Assembly (NCBI RefSeq): GCF_000306235.2
Contig: NZ_AKWZ02000010.1
Span: 1,240,001-1,304,000, forward strand
Reading direction: 5' to 3'
Source: Leptospira fainei serovar Hurstbridge str. BUT 6
GTDB lineage: Bacteria > Spirochaetota > Leptospiria > Leptospirales > Leptospiraceae
Length of the DNA: 64,000 nucleotides
The position numbers and the translations under genes are program-made. Each line of letters begins with the position of its first letter. The stretch's first letter is position 1. The notes below the pieces were generated by a model. The model was not told the DNA's origin and ran no database searches. It was given only the letters and a program-made list of their open reading frames with translations. This document shows positions 18,726-29,482 of the stretch, piece after piece.

Positions 18726-19472
18726 TTATTCGTCGGAAATGGATCCCGGTGAAAACAGCAAATGGCTGGTTGAAATTCCCAGCCAGTTTGCGAGTCTTTC
18801 CTTATAAGAAATCGGCGGAGGACTTTCCATTTCGAGTTCAAATGATGTGTTCCAAAGAGAAATCTCATTTTCGAATTTTTGCTTTAGGAAGCCGATAATC
18901 CGGTCTCTTTCCCCGGTAAACCAATCGGTTTCGGAAAAGCCTTCTTCCCGCAGATAGCCTTCTATCAAATCAATGGTTCTATAATCCGAAGCAAGGGAAG
19001 AATAGGAAAATGAGTCGTCAGAAAGATCGGCGAAAATCTTTTCCCAATCCTGCGATCGGCTTCTCTCCTTATTTCTACAATCATAAGTCTGACAAATGGA
19101 AGATCCATAAAACGAATAGTTCTGGCTTTTGGGATCGCCAGTATAAATCGGATGAATCATACAACCGATTCTAGAATGTACCTTAGTGCTTTCTTCTTCG
19201 CTGTTCGAAGGTAAAGGTCCGGTAAGTTTTCCGAGGAAGGGGCAGTTGTACGTAAGCGGATCTTTTCTTTCGAGATCTTTTTCTTTAGCTTCTCTCTGTT
19301 TACGAAATTCAGCCATCGTATACGGTCGCGTAAAATCCACCATCCGCCGGAACTCGCTGGTTCGATCCTCTAATATGGTTCTAAGTTTATCCGGAGAAAT
19401 TTGTAAGTTAAAGAGACCGCAGCAAGCTCCGCAAGAAAAAGGGACGTTCTGATCCGGTTGGCATAAGCCCAC
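18726..19472 (-). CDS. cysteine-rich YkgJ-like protein
   Basis: A 248-residue protein whose first half carries at least eight cysteines: C4, the cluster CGACC at residues 14-18, and later Cys in YNCPFLG, IGCMIHP and SICQTYDCRN. This is the layout of YkgJ/UPF0153-type metal or Fe-S cluster-binding proteins. The second half is helical. The GTG start lies 3 bases after the stop of the CHAT-protease gene, so the two are co-translated, making this the last gene of the sigma/unknown/CHAT operon. Its role there is not known. The family call rests on cysteine spacing. Confidence 0.65.
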   Translation of the reverse strand: MGLCQPDQNVPFSCGACCGLFNLQISPDKLRTILEDRTSEFRRMVDFTRPYTMAEFRKQREAKEKDLERKDPLTYNCPFLGKLTGPLPSNSEEESTKVHSRIGCMIHPIYTGDPKSQNYSFYGSSICQTYDCRNKERSRSQDWEKIFADLSDDSFSYSSLASDYRTIDLIEGYLREEGFSETDWFTGERDRIIGFLKQKFENEISLWNTSFELEMESPPPISYKERLANWLGISTSHLLFSPGSISDE

Positions 19473-19475
19473 GTA

Positions 19476-21314
19476 TTAGATGCCGCCGTGAGGTAGGTTT
19501 CCGTGAGAGGAGGGGAGAAATCCCGGGAAAGCTAATTCTAAAGCTTTCGTCTCAGGGTTTTCGATAATATTGCAGGCTAATGGAAAAATCTGAAGACGCT
19601 CTTCGTGAAAGACTATGACTCTCCCTCTATATTTTTCGATCTGCTCGCCGACAAAGTCTTGCTTGATCATCGGCGCCGCGACTAAGGAAGATTCAGGTTT
19701 TAAGCCTCGAAAAAAGAGGTGATTGTTCGAGTTCGTTGAAACTAAAAAAATACTGACTCGTTCCAGCTCTTCCAATTCCGTAAGTAGATTCTCAAAGTAA
19801 TACTGGAACGTTATCAGATAACCGTCGGCAGATTCGGGTTGAATCTGTCCTTTAGAATATAGGTCGATCCAATGAATCATTTTCTGTATGGTATCTCTGT
19901 TTGCAAAGAGTATCTCGGCCAGATCCGTTACGACAGGAGTGATTTCCAACTTTCTAAAATCGTGCAAGCACTGGAACATCAAGTCCCACCATCTTTCGAT
20001 ACTGTACGCATCGTCGGGATTGTTTGGGATGAATTTACCTAACGCGTGGTTTTGGTGGTCACTGAATAGAATTCCTCCCATCACCTTACTGAATTCTTCG
20101 AAAGCGACGATTAGGTTCTCCATTAGTTCGTAGGAAGAAAGAGACTCCGCCTTTTGTCTCTCCGTAAACGTATAATACGTAGAGGCGATCGGAGTCGGAT
20201 AAAATTTATAGATCAGGGACGGATTTACGATCTTATGTGCCGTCCGCCCTTTTGTCGGATCCGATGTTACCCGTATATTCGGCTGTCCGTGCAGACTGTA
20301 ATTAGTCCAAGTTAGATCGCTTGAATCGTAATTCCGACGTGCTTGTTCTTTTGCTAAATAGAGAGACTCTCCGACGCTTTTATCCGCGAATAAATTTGAA
20401 TAGAATTGAATCGTAAAATCGATCGTGTTTTGGTTATCCGCTATTTCCCAATTGGTTCCTATGAAGCTTTTGATTCCCGACATCAAAAACGAACCTGCAA
20501 AATTATTCATTAAATCGGAGTTCAGATTTCTAGTAGTACTTTTATTGGATTGGCAGGAATTCGAAAATACCATGTCGGTATTGAAACCTGAATTTTTGAT
20601 CTCTCGCGCTTTCAGAATCTTTCCTTCCGAAATAAGCCATCCGTTTTCCAAAGGATCGTCCGAGAAGAATAAATGACCGGAATAATGAATGATATTCTTA
20701 CCTTTAATTAAAGAGAGAAGTTTAAGCTTGGTCACTTGACGTCCGCCTATGAATTCTATCTCCAATCGAGAAGACGGAACTTTCTCGCTCAGTACTCGAA
20801 ATAACTGTTCGCCTTCTTTTTGGGCCCATTCTAAATCTTCGGTCGGGTCGGCTATGATAAGCATTCGGAGTTTTTCCTTTTCCTTAAAAGCTCCGCTATG
20901 CGCTTCTCCGCGTACTGTCTTCCCGATGAAAAATTTATCGGAAAGGAAACAGGTTCCATCGTGTAGGAGTTCCCATGGGATCACTCCCAATTTAGGATCT
21001 ATATTAAAGTGCAGGTATTTTTCGGTCGTTAAGCGCAGTTTTTCCTGGATAGGCGCCGGAAAAAATTGGTCGTAGAACGTTTCCCCCAGGATTTTTAATT
21101 CATGGAGAATATCCGTTTCGAGAGTAGGGTGTCTTGAGGATTTCTGGTGGATAGCAACCGAAACTCGGACTAAGTTTTCAATTTCTTTAATGTATTCGAG
21201 GATTAAATCCTCATCCATAGTCGATTGTAAATGGGATTCCGATCCGCTTCCGGAATTGTCTAGTATATTAAAAACGTTAACTGCGCCGACTCTGTCTATG
21301 ATTAGATTGAGCAT
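19476..21314 (-). CDS. CHAT-domain (caspase-like) protease
   Basis: A 612-residue protein. Residues about 65-350 are a CHAT peptidase domain: [11 protein letters not shown], a [10 protein letters not shown] strand, the catalytic His region [11 protein letters not shown] (H210, H214), the catalytic Cys in VFSNSCQS (C254), and the typical GTNWEIAD and [11 protein letters not shown] segments. Both active-site residues are present, so it should be proteolytic. The last 260 residues are an unrecognised, mostly helical region, perhaps for sensing or substrate binding; no TPRs are evident. It lies downstream of a sigma factor gene and a gene of unknown role. Homologues include separase, gasdermin-cleaving proteases and Csx29 of type III-E CRISPR. 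The start ATG lacks a clear ribosome binding site. Confidence 0.88.
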   Translation of the reverse strand: MLNLIIDRVGAVNVFNILDNSGSGSESHLQSTMDEDLILEYIKEIENLVRVSVAIHQKSSRHPTLETDILHELKILGETFYDQFFPAPIQEKLRLTTEKYLHFNIDPKLGVIPWELLHDGTCFLSDKFFIGKTVRGEAHSGAFKEKEKLRMLIIADPTEDLEWAQKEGEQLFRVLSEKVPSSRLEIEFIGGRQVTKLKLLSLIKGKNIIHYSGHLFFSDDPLENGWLISEGKILKAREIKNSGFNTDMVFSNSCQSNKSTTRNLNSDLMNNFAGSFLMSGIKSFIGTNWEIADNQNTIDFTIQFYSNLFADKSVGESLYLAKEQARRNYDSSDLTWTNYSLHGQPNIRVTSDPTKGRTAHKIVNPSLIYKFYPTPIASTYYTFTERQKAESLSSYELMENLIVAFEEFSKVMGGILFSDHQNHALGKFIPNNPDDAYSIERWWDLMFQCLHDFRKLEITPVVTDLAEILFANRDTIQKMIHWIDLYSKGQIQPESADGYLITFQYYFENLLTELEELERVSIFLVSTNSNNHLFFRGLKPESSLVAAPMIKQDFVGEQIEKYRGRVIVFHEERLQIFPLACNIIENPETKALELAFPGFLPSSHGNLPHGGI

Positions 21315-21395
21315 TGGTTTAGGTTAGGACCGGCTTGTTATCATTCCCCCGGCGAGACATAAGCTCGAAAGGGGAATTTTATGAAATAGGTCTCT

Positions 21396-22139
21396 TTAAT
21401 CTAAAAGAATAAAGAGATCTATCGATTTCGACAAGTCTTTTCCCTGGAATTCAACTGTGTACTTTCCTTCTCTCAATCCGGCGAAATTCGTAATTCCATC
21501 CGAATTGAATTGGTTGGAAAGTATAAACCTTCCATCCTTAGAAAGATTCACTCTTTGAAAATCTTCGGGCCGAGGGCAGTCGATTTTGACGCTAAGATAA
21601 GCAGTTTCTTCCGTTTCTTGAACGACCTGATAAGTGAACTTGCAATCGTCTTCAACTTTCTCTTCGAATACTATAAATTCCGAAGCGGCCGGTGTTTTGG
21701 CGGCTGCGGAACGCATTGCAGGAGCATAATCTACCCTCGTATTGATTTGTAGAGTTTGAATTAAGCTATCAAAGAGCTGAGCACCCGATTTTCCAAGTTT
21801 TACTACGATCGATTCGCGACTTTGTTCCTTACGGGATAACTCCATCTCGACGTAGCGTTTTAAATATTCAGGAAAAGCTTTTATTTGCCAACCTTCAGTC
21901 AATTCTGCTTTGCTTACATCTAAATCTTCCTGGAAAGCTGTGTAGGCGTGACTGCGGGCAGCCGATTCGAAATAGGATTCTTCGGCGGCTTTTAAGCCTG
22001 CTTGAAGAGATTCCTCCATCCGAATGAGTTCATTTTGAAGTTCGGGGTTTTTATCGATTCCTGAAAGTACATCCTCTTTTCCATCAAAGAGAGATTGGTT
22101 AAGTTCCGATTCCGAGCCTGGTTCGCGTTTGGATTCCAT
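21396..22139 (-). CDS. unknown protein between sigma factor and CHAT protease, candidate anti-sigma/substrate
   Basis: A 247-residue protein from the ATG at 22139, which has GGAG about 13 bases upstream; a TTG six codons earlier is also possible. The first 110 residues are acidic and helical ([20 protein letters not shown]), the middle has an [13 protein letters not shown] segment, and the last 90 look like a beta-sandwich ([16 protein letters not shown] and [16 protein letters not shown]). No membrane helix or zinc motif is seen. It sits 39 bases after the sigma gene and 81 before the CHAT gene. A role as anti-sigma factor or cleavable protease substrate is inference from position alone. Confidence 0.55.
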   Translation of the reverse strand: MESKREPGSESELNQSLFDGKEDVLSGIDKNPELQNELIRMEESLQAGLKAAEESYFESAARSHAYTAFQEDLDVSKAELTEGWQIKAFPEYLKRYVEMELSRKEQSRESIVVKLGKSGAQLFDSLIQTLQINTRVDYAPAMRSAAAKTPAASEFIVFEEKVEDDCKFTYQVVQETEETAYLSVKIDCPRPEDFQRVNLSKDGRFILSNQFNSDGITNFAGLREGKYTVEFQGKDLSKSIDLFILLD

Positions 22140-22178
22140 TTGCGTGTGACGCTCCAATAAGGTTTAAGACGATTCGTT

Positions 22179-23084
22179 TTACTCGGACAATTCCGAAAAT
22201 TTGAGTTTTTTTTGTATTTTTTCGATCAGACGTAGCAAAGTGACACTCACATTCCCCTCAGTTATGCCTAAAAGGTCGGCCACTTCCCTATAAGGGGTTC
22301 GCGCCAAAAAATGACCTTTTTTCCGTTTTTCTAAGAGTTTCTTACGTTGTTCGTATTTCTTTTTCAATGCTTGAGAAGTTTTATCGATTTCCTGCGGAAG
22401 TATCGGGGCTTTTTTTACTGTCACATTCTGTTTTTCTTTCAGTTCCAGGATGTTTAAATATAACGAGGTGATTTTGTCCTCCATCCTGATATTTTCCTCT
22501 TCCCGATTGGATAAGTCAGTCCGTAACGACATAATTTTTTTCTTTAAGTCTTCTACGGAAAGTTTCGTTTTAGAAACTAGGAATTTAATTTCTTCCTCAT
22601 CTAAGTTCAGATAATAAATATAAGAGAGTTTGAAAATTACGCGTTTCTCGGTTCCGATTTCCCCCAAGACTTGATGGAAAAGCCTGGTAATTTCCTGTGC
22701 TTCTTCGAGAAGGTCGGGTCTTAAATCTGGCTCGTCTTCGATCGTTGCATATTCTTTTCCTTCCTTATTGATTTTCCCTAAATTGGTCATTTTCAGCTCG
22801 CGCTTTGTGCGCTGCCAATCTATGAGCATATTTCGGAGAACGGAATAGAACCAGGTGCGAAAACTAGATTTACCCTTAAAGCTGGAGAATCTAGCTCCGG
22901 TCTTTAAACGTTCAAATGCATAGAGGAAAAAATCTCCCGCATCATCTTCGCTTAAATGAAAAATCTTCATCGGGAAGTTATAAATGTCTTCTGAATATGC
23001 CTCAAAAAACAATTTTAATGCTTCTTCATCGCCCTCGCCGCAACGGGTAACGAGGTCCAGGGTTTTATCCTTTGACAAATTCAT
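22179..23084 (-). CDS. sigma-70 family (ECF-like) RNA polymerase sigma factor with long linker
   Basis: A 301-residue protein from the ATG at 23084. Residues about 10-100 are sigma region 2 ([19 protein letters not shown], then [20 protein letters not shown] and [11 protein letters not shown]), and about 255-300 are region 4 with a helix-turn-helix ([20 protein letters not shown]). The roughly 150-residue linker, with a long Lys/Glu-rich helix, is much longer than in ordinary ECF factors. The frame stays open for 56 more codons upstream, but those would lie antisense over the divergent M23 gene. It heads the operon with the unknown and CHAT genes. Confidence 0.85.
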   Translation of the reverse strand: MNLSKDKTLDLVTRCGEGDEEALKLFFEAYSEDIYNFPMKIFHLSEDDAGDFFLYAFERLKTGARFSSFKGKSSFRTWFYSVLRNMLIDWQRTKRELKMTNLGKINKEGKEYATIEDEPDLRPDLLEEAQEITRLFHQVLGEIGTEKRVIFKLSYIYYLNLDEEEIKFLVSKTKLSVEDLKKKIMSLRTDLSNREEENIRMEDKITSLYLNILELKEKQNVTVKKAPILPQEIDKTSQALKKKYEQRKKLLEKRKKGHFLARTPYREVADLLGITEGNVSVTLLRLIEKIQKKLKFSELSE

Positions 23085-23121
23085 TCTTAATATAACCTTG
23101 CACCAGGGGGCCGACCCGGAA

Positions 23122-24027
23122 ATGAGACTTTTCCCAATCCTAGGCCTAATCTTGGCCGCGTTCCATCTAAGCACCTTTGCGGAAAACGATAAAGTAATAA
23201 ATTTTCTCCTCCCCGTGAAAACGGAAGGAATTGAAAATAAGGTCAGTTCCATTTTTGGAGAATCCAGAGGGGATCATTTCCATAATGGTATGGATATTTC
23301 CTCCAACGGAGAGTCGGTCTTGGCTATGGGAGAAGGAAAAATCCTCTATTCACGGTTTGGCGAGGATGACCCTTACGGTGAGGAATTCGGAACTGGAAAT
23401 TCGGTTTGGTTGGACCACGGAAACGGCGTTTATACATCCTATTATCACTTGAAAGACAGTCGGTTGACCGGATTTTTACAAGACCGCCTAATCGCTAGAG
23501 GCGAAAAAATCGGAACAACCGGAAATACGGGGCATTCTAGCGGCGCCCACCTGCATTTCGTCGTTATTCAGGATTTCGGGAAAACGATTTTGGACCCGAT
23601 GAAGTTCCTTCCTCCGATCGAAGACGGAACTGCCCCTCAGATCGGAAATTTATCGGTGCATGTCGGGGACAAATATACGCAAATAAACGATGGAGAAAAT
23701 ATTAATATCTCTCATTCGTTTCCGGTTACTGTCGGAGTTTCGGACGCCGGGAAGAAACAGGGCCAGCGAAGGGGAATTTCGCAGATTCAAGCATTTTTAA
23801 ACGGCGAACCGCTTAAGAAGGCCGGCTTTTCCTCTCTAACTTATGATCATGGAGAATGGAAAAACCCGGAAGGATTTCGGTTTTCCGAATTGTATTATAG
23901 GGATCAATATTATCTTGGAAATTTGGATTTTAGAAACGGTGAGAATGCGATCAAAATTCTTGCATGGGATTTTCGAGGAAATCTAAGTGAAAAAATCTTC
24001 ACTTTCTATGTGACGCGAATTCGATAA
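23122..24027 (+). CDS. M23-family metallopeptidase (LytM-type)
   Basis: A 301-residue exported protein. The start ATG at 23122 gives a clear signal peptide ([20 protein letters not shown]). The M23/LAS zinc site is complete: HFHNGMD (His and Asp) and HLHF, within [14 protein letters not shown]-terminal beta domain of about 120 residues follows (VGVSDAG through [12 protein letters not shown]). It should cleave peptidoglycan cross-bridges or act in wall remodelling. Only 37 bases separate its start from that of the divergent sigma gene, so the two promoters must overlap or lie inside each other's 5' coding ends. Confidence 0.88.
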   Translation: MRLFPILGLILAAFHLSTFAENDKVINFLLPVKTEGIENKVSSIFGESRGDHFHNGMDISSNGESVLAMGEGKILYSRFGEDDPYGEEFGTGNSVWLDHGNGVYTSYYHLKDSRLTGFLQDRLIARGEKIGTTGNTGHSSGAHLHFVVIQDFGKTILDPMKFLPPIEDGTAPQIGNLSVHVGDKYTQINDGENINISHSFPVTVGVSDAGKKQGQRRGISQIQAFLNGEPLKKAGFSSLTYDHGEWKNPEGFRFSELYYRDQYYLGNLDFRNGENAIKILAWDFRGNLSEKIFTFYVTRIR

Positions 24028-24132
24028 AGTTTCGAAGTTTTCCTCCTAACATTATAAAAACTAAAATAAACGTTTTCTTTTTACGAATGTACTGAATTAT
24101 TTTTCTCTTAATAGACTTAAAGAGATATTCCC

Positions 24133-24738
24133 ATGCGACAGATTTACCGCATCCTTCTTGTTTTTTCCATTCTTTCGGGTTCGAGTATTTTTGCCGAGGA
24201 TTGGGTCTACGTAAAGGAAGAACAGAGCGTCAAGATTTACAAAAAAACGATGGAAACGTCTTTTGATGCTTTCAAAGTGAGTACTTTAATTTCGAGACCC
24301 TTATTCGAAGTAAGAAACATCTTCTTAAATATTCCGGGACATATAGACTGGATTGCAAATTGCAAAGAATCCAAAGTATTAGGCGGCAAAGTACCGGAAA
24401 AATTTAGGCATTACTATTTGATCGCTGCCCCTTGGCCCGTTAAGGATCGGGAGATGGTTTTGGAAACCGAATCGCATTTTGATCCAAAGAATAAAAGGTT
24501 CCATATCTTTACGAAAGCTCTAAATGATTTAACGATTCCTGCTAAAAAAAACGCGTTTCGAATCGTGAATTCGAGAATTCAATGGATTCTCGAAGAGATT
24601 TCTCCCTCTTCTACTTTGGTAACTTATATCAACCAGACCGATCCAGGCGGAGATGTTCCTGCATATATATCGAATTGGTCTTCGTCGGACGCGCCAATCG
24701 AAACCATCTTGGGGCTAAAGAAGATCATCGAAAAGTAA
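24133..24738 (+). CDS. exported START-domain lipid-binding-like protein
   Basis: A 201-residue protein with a signal peptide (about residues 5-21, cleavage near FAE) and a START/Bet v1-like domain: DWVYVKEEQSVKIYKK, then LISRPLFEVRNIFLN and the family motif YYLIAAPWPVKDREMV followed by SRIQWILEEI. START proteins bind hydrophobic ligands such as lipids; in this exported context lipid transfer is plausible but unproven. About 100 bases separate it from the M23 gene. Confidence 0.8.
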   Translation: MRQIYRILLVFSILSGSSIFAEDWVYVKEEQSVKIYKKTMETSFDAFKVSTLISRPLFEVRNIFLNIPGHIDWIANCKESKVLGGKVPEKFRHYYLIAAPWPVKDREMVLETESHFDPKNKRFHIFTKALNDLTIPAKKNAFRIVNSRIQWILEEISPSSTLVTYINQTDPGGDVPAYISNWSSSDAPIETILGLKKIIEK

Positions 24739-24764
24739 ACGAATCGGGATTTTCAATTAGAAAA

Positions 24765-25301
24765 TCATTTTATTATTTTATATAACGCGTGTTTACTGAG
24801 TCGGTCATCCATTGGAAGATTCGGGTGATGAAATTCGGTTATGAATTCCATCCCTATTTTCCTCATAACGGATCTTGAGCGTTCATTGAGAACGCTAGTA
24901 AATGAAACGATTTCAGTCGCGTTCAATTCTTGAAATGCATATCGAATTGTTGAGATTGCGGCTTCGCTTGCATATCCTTTTCCCCAAAAATCCGGGAGGA
25001 TTCGCCAGCCGATTTCCAGGTTGGGTGCGAAGAAACAATCAAAGTCGACGTGAACTATTCCTACAAAACCGATAAACGAATTTTCATCCAAATCTTCGAC
25101 TGCGAATAAACCGAAGTTATATCTATTCCAATGCTTTTGAATTCTGTCGAATAGTTCGTTGCTCTCTTTTGCAGATAAGAGTGTTGGAAAAAATTCCATA
25201 ACCCTGGGATTCGAATTTAATTTAAATAAAGAATCTCTGTCGCCATCGTTCCAAGTTCGGAGCAAAAGACGTTCGGTCCGAATAAACGTTGGAAAGGGCA
25301 T
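24765..25301 (-). CDS. GNAT-family N-acetyltransferase (RimJ/RimL type)
   Basis: A 178-residue acetyltransferase with TERLLLRTWNDGD at the N-terminus, the central IGWRILPDFWGKGYASEAAI acetyl-CoA-binding motif and a C-terminal NERSRSVMRKIGMEF, the layout of RimJ/RimL-like enzymes. The substrate is unknown. GAGG precedes the ATG by about 12 bases. Confidence 0.85.
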   Translation of the reverse strand: MPFPTFIRTERLLLRTWNDGDRDSLFKLNSNPRVMEFFPTLLSAKESNELFDRIQKHWNRYNFGLFAVEDLDENSFIGFVGIVHVDFDCFFAPNLEIGWRILPDFWGKGYASEAAISTIRYAFQELNATEIVSFTSVLNERSRSVMRKIGMEFITEFHHPNLPMDDRLSKHALYKIIK

Positions 25302-25366
25302 AATAGATACACCTCAAAGGAAGCTTATTGACCTAGGCTTTATAGCGAATCGGTTCGTAGGCCGAA

Positions 25367-28300
25367 TCAGCGCTTGACTCCGGCGGTTTCTTTTGGGCTA
25401 TATGCCTTAATATTTTCGCCGAAGCTGTAATAAACCGTTTCTTTACCTAGAAGCCCGACAAGGCGACTCATTAATTCCTCATTGGGTTGCACCGAATAAT
25501 GATTATGAGCGCGAATGACTTTTTTTTCTTCCGCTCCCGAGATTAAATGGAAATAAACGTGTGAATTTCCCTGGTACGCCGCGAGAAGAGTATGCAATTT
25601 GCCTATGATATCGGGCATTTTGCGATGGCGATCCTCAAGTCTTATGTGTAACGCTTTTTCCATCTTATCTTCGATGGTGGTTTGATTCAATATCTCGAAG
25701 TTGTTCACCTTGATTTGACCGCGCAGTTCCGACTCTCCCGCTTCGATCCTGTCCAAATCCCCTTTGATAAAAACCGCTTCGTCTTCCTTGATCAATTCCT
25801 TAAATCTTTGGTATACTTTCGGAAAAGCAACGCACTCGATTTCTCCGGTTCGATCTTCCAATTTGAAATTTACGAATTCTTCCTTTTTCTTAGTGAATTT
25901 GACTTTAAGCGAAGTCACGATACCTGCGATTTCAACTTTAGTGCCGGCTTTAATATCATCCAGCTTTTCTATCGGGATGCTGTGTAGGCTGCGCAAATGA
26001 GCTTCGTATTTATCCAACGGGTGGCCGGAAAGAAATAAACCCGTTACCGATTTTTCTCTTCGTAATCGCTCTTCCGATTCCCATTCATCCGCGTCTTTCG
26101 GAAGCTTGAGCTCATAAGAGAGTGTAGACTCCCCGAAAAGGGAGAATTGTCCTTGAGCGGATCTTTCCTGTTCCTTTTGCGCGTAAGATACAAGACTATC
26201 CAGCGACTCAAAGAGACATTTTCGAGTATAGCCGAACGAATCCATCGCTCCGCCTTGAACTAACGCTTCCATAATCTTCTTATTTAAGATTCGAGTGTCG
26301 ACTTCGAGTATGAAGTCTTTAATATCTTTAAAGCCTCCCGTTTTTTTCCGGGCTTTGATGATATTTTCGGCGGCTCCTTCTCCCACTCCTTTCATGGCCG
26401 AAATTCCGAAACGAATCGTCTCTTCATCTATAACGGAAAAAGAAACGTCGGATTCGTTTAGATCCGGTGTGAGAACATGTATGCCCATTTCGCGGGCATT
26501 ATTGATATATTTAACGATATCGGTTGTTTTAGAATGATCTCCGGCAAGTAACGCAGCCATGTATTCGGTCGGATAGTTTGCTTTCATATACGCGGTTTGA
26601 TACGTTACGAGAGCATATGCTACGGAATGCGATTTGTTAAAGCCGTAGCCTCCGAATTTTTCCAGCTGATCGAACAGTTCTTCGGAAAACTTTTTAGCGT
26701 GTCCCTTTGCCTGAGCGCCCTCTATGAATTTGATACGAAGAGGATCCATGAGCTCTTTCTTCTTTTTTGCCATGGCCTTGCGTAGCATATCGGATTCACC
26801 CATCGTATAGCCGCCGACCAAACGAGAGATACTCATCACCTGTTCCTGATAAACGGTTAATCCGAAGGTTTCTTTCAAAATCGCTTCGCAGGATTCATGC
26901 GGGTAAGAAACGGGCTTTCTTCCGCTTTTACGCTCCAAGTATTCTTCCAACATTCCGGATTCCATCGGCCCCGGACGATATAATGCGATAAGAGCTACGA
27001 TTTCCTCGAAACTGGAAACTTGGCTTCTTGCGACCAAATCGGTGATTCCACTGGATTCTAATTGGAATATTCCTAACGTATTGGCTTTGCGAAGAAGAGC
27101 GTATGTATTAGAATCATCTAATGGAATTTTATCTAAATCTAGCTCTACGCCCCTTCTTTCTCTTACCAGCTTAACCGCATAGCTTAAGGTTGTGAGGTTT
27201 TTGAGGCCGAGGATATCCATCTTGATAAGGCCTACGGCTTCTAAATTATTCTTTTCGTATTGGGTAACTATGGAGCGAACTCCAGGACGTTCTTTCTCCG
27301 CGACCGTAGAGAGCGGGACCACTTCGTCTAACGGATATGGAGAAATGACCACACCCGCAGCGTGACGTCCCGGTTGCCTATAGTTTCCCTCTAGCCGTTT
27401 GGCAATCGAGAAGATCTTTTTGTGAAGCTCGTCTTTTTCACTGGCTTGTTTTAGATCCGAAGAAATTTCAATCGCCTCATCCAAGGTGATTCCAGGCTTA
27501 TTCGGGCAATAGCTAGTGAGCTTATTCGCTTCGTCGTAGGGTAGATTCATGACTCGACCCACATCTTTCAAGGCCGCCTTAGCCGCTAGAGACCCGAAAG
27601 TAATAATCTGGCCTACTCGATCTTCTCCGTATTTATGCCGGATATAATTGATTACTTCTTCTCGCCTTTCGACACAGAAATCGGTATCGATATCGGGCAT
27701 ATCCTTTCGATCAGGGTTGAGAAAACGCTCGAAAAGAAGATTAAAGCGAAGAGGTTCCACATTCGTAATTCCTAGCGCATAAGCGACGATGGAACCTGCA
27801 GCGGATCCGCGTCCGGGACCTACCGGAATTCCGCTCTTCTTTGCGTAATTGATATAATCTTGAACGATCAAAAAGTATCCGGCAAAGCGCATATTCTTAA
27901 TCGTTCCAAGTTCGAATTCGGTTCTTTCTTTAATTTCCGGAGTAATGGTCGAATATCTATGACGAATCCCGTCCCAAACAAGCTTTTCCATAAAGCCGTA
28001 TTCGTCGTAACCGTCGGGAACGGAAAATTCAGGAAGAAGATAGTTCCCGAACTTTAATTGAAGATTTATCTTATCTCTTATTTCAAGTGTGGAATAGTAT
28101 GCTTGCGGGAGTTCCGGGAAGAGAAGTTTCATCTCCGCGGGGCTTTTTACGTAGAAGTGCTGGTTAAAACCGAATTCCATTTCGTCTTCTATTGTTTTGC
28201 GCATTCCGATTCTTAAAAGAATATCCTGCGCTTCCTTATCGTCTTTGCGAAGGAAGTGGGAATCGTTGGTAACAACCAGCTTAATACCGGTTCTTTGCGA

Positions 28301-28885
28301 GAAGTCATAGACGCCTTTTGCCGCAACCTCCTGTTCCGGAATTCCATGATTTTGAATTTCTAAGTAAAAATCCTCTTTTCGGAAAATTTCGTTCAGCTTG
28401 CCTGCAAGCTGAAAAGACTCGGGAATTTTGCCTTCCAGTATCTTACGGTTTACTTCGCCTGCCAAGCAGGCAGTAAGACACACTAATCCCTCGCTATATT
28501 TATCCAAAAGATCGTAATCGATACGGGCCTTTTTATAAAAACCTTCCGTATAAGATTTACTAGCTAACTTTATTAGATTTTTATAACCTATTTCGTCCTT
28601 AGCAAGAAGTATTAAATGATATGCATTTCCATCGGCAATTCTCATCTCCTCCACTTCGGCTTTTCGATTCGGAGAAACGTAGAATTCGCAACCTATGATG
28701 GGTTTTACGCCGTTTTTGACTGCCTCGTTATAAAACTCAATCGCTCCGAACATGTTTCCATGATCAGTCATTGCTACGGAACTCATGCCTAGCTCTTTAA
28801 CATGCTTCATCAATTCCTTGATGCGGATTGCGCCGTCGAGCATGGAGTAAGTAGTGTGAAGATGAAGGTGGGCGAAATCTTCCAT
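25367..28885 (-). CDS. dnaE: DNA polymerase III alpha subunit
   Basis: A replicative polymerase of about 1,172 residues. It opens with the PHP domain ([15 protein letters not shown]), carries the palm-domain [16 protein letters not shown] and the catalytic acidic motif MPDIDTDFC, followed by the HhH and OB-fold regions ([21 protein letters not shown]). It is the DnaE type with no embedded proofreading exonuclease. The frame allows an ATG at 28897 (MSLGMEDF) or 28885 (MEDF); the second begins directly at the conserved start. No strong ribosome binding site marks either. Confidence 0.96.
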   Translation of the reverse strand: MEDFAHLHLHTTYSMLDGAIRIKELMKHVKELGMSSVAMTDHGNMFGAIEFYNEAVKNGVKPIIGCEFYVSPNRKAEVEEMRIADGNAYHLILLAKDEIGYKNLIKLASKSYTEGFYKKARIDYDLLDKYSEGLVCLTACLAGEVNRKILEGKIPESFQLAGKLNEIFRKEDFYLEIQNHGIPEQEVAAKGVYDFSQRTGIKLVVTNDSHFLRKDDKEAQDILLRIGMRKTIEDEMEFGFNQHFYVKSPAEMKLLFPELPQAYYSTLEIRDKINLQLKFGNYLLPEFSVPDGYDEYGFMEKLVWDGIRHRYSTITPEIKERTEFELGTIKNMRFAGYFLIVQDYINYAKKSGIPVGPGRGSAAGSIVAYALGITNVEPLRFNLLFERFLNPDRKDMPDIDTDFCVERREEVINYIRHKYGEDRVGQIITFGSLAAKAALKDVGRVMNLPYDEANKLTSYCPNKPGITLDEAIEISSDLKQASEKDELHKKIFSIAKRLEGNYRQPGRHAAGVVISPYPLDEVVPLSTVAEKERPGVRSIVTQYEKNNLEAVGLIKMDILGLKNLTTLSYAVKLVRERRGVELDLDKIPLDDSNTYALLRKANTLGIFQLESSGITDLVARSQVSSFEEIVALIALYRPGPMESGMLEEYLERKSGRKPVSYPHESCEAILKETFGLTVYQEQVMSISRLVGGYTMGESDMLRKAMAKKKKELMDPLRIKFIEGAQAKGHAKKFSEELFDQLEKFGGYGFNKSHSVAYALVTYQTAYMKANYPTEYMAALLAGDHSKTTDIVKYINNAREMGIHVLTPDLNESDVSFSVIDEETIRFGISAMKGVGEGAAENIIKARKKTGGFKDIKDFILEVDTRILNKKIMEALVQGGAMDSFGYTRKCLFESLDSLVSYAQKEQERSAQGQFSLFGESTLSYELKLPKDADEWESEERLRREKSVTGLFLSGHPLDKYEAHLRSLHSIPIEKLDDIKAGTKVEIAGIVTSLKVKFTKKKEEFVNFKLEDRTGEIECVAFPKVYQRFKELIKEDEAVFIKGDLDRIEAGESELRGQIKVNNFEILNQTTIEDKMEKALHIRLEDRHRKMPDIIGKLHTLLAAYQGNSHVYFHLISGAEEKKVIRAHNHYSVQPNEELMSRLVGLLGKETVYYSFGENIKAYSPKETAGVKR

Positions 28886-29225
28886 TCCAAGGGACATAAT
28901 AGAAATTTGGACCGGGATTCGTCAAGCGGAGTGAATTCCGACCTTTCATTCTATTGCAAAAGCTATTCGATTTTAAATCTTCAACTTTTTTGAAAAAAGG
29001 CTTTTCCGTAAAATCATACCAAATTGAAGAGAATTTTTCGCTTTTCTTCCTTGTTTTGTCCTCTTCTTTTCTTGGCTTTTCCGTTCGTCTTACGGCCAGA
29101 AAACCGATGTTTTTGTATAGAGGCGCCCGCTATCATGCCTCTCTCAATTAATTACGAGAACTTTCGGTGACAGATGCTCGGAGAATCATTCTATCATTGA
29201 AATCGTTTTTCTGTCCTGTATAAGG

Positions 29226-29450
29226 TCAGGACAACGCTTCACAGCCGGGAGCAAGTTTAAGAATGCAAGATTCTTCCGAAATCGCCGGATAAAGCGTTGC
29301 CGTTCCGGCTTCATTCAAATAAAATGCGAATCTTCGTTGTTTTTGTCGGATCGCCTCGATACGTTCTTCGGAATCTTTCCCGCGCAGAGAAACGATGGAT
29401 AGTTTCTCTATAAGGATGAAGGCATTATTCTTTGTTTCTATAGTAATTAT
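29226..29450 (-). pseudogene. possible gene remnant or small gene without a standard start
   Basis: In the gap between dnaE and the next gene, this minus-strand frame stays open for 74 codons and ends in TGA at 29228-29226. The translation looks protein-like (SEERIEAIRQKQRRFAFYLN, then GTATLYPAISEE and ILKLAPGCEALS), but no ATG or GTG lies between the upstream TAA and this stretch; only ATA/ATT near the upstream end and an internal TTG are available. It may be the 3' part of a decayed gene. I do not recognise a family, and it could be chance. Confidence 0.3.
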
Positions 29451-29482
29451 TTATTTAAAATAAAAATATAATAAAGGTGTCA

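Noticed and set aside
28954..29151. 65-codon frame after the dnaE start
   Set aside because: Phe/Leu/Ser-rich shadow of T-rich DNA with no ribosome binding site.
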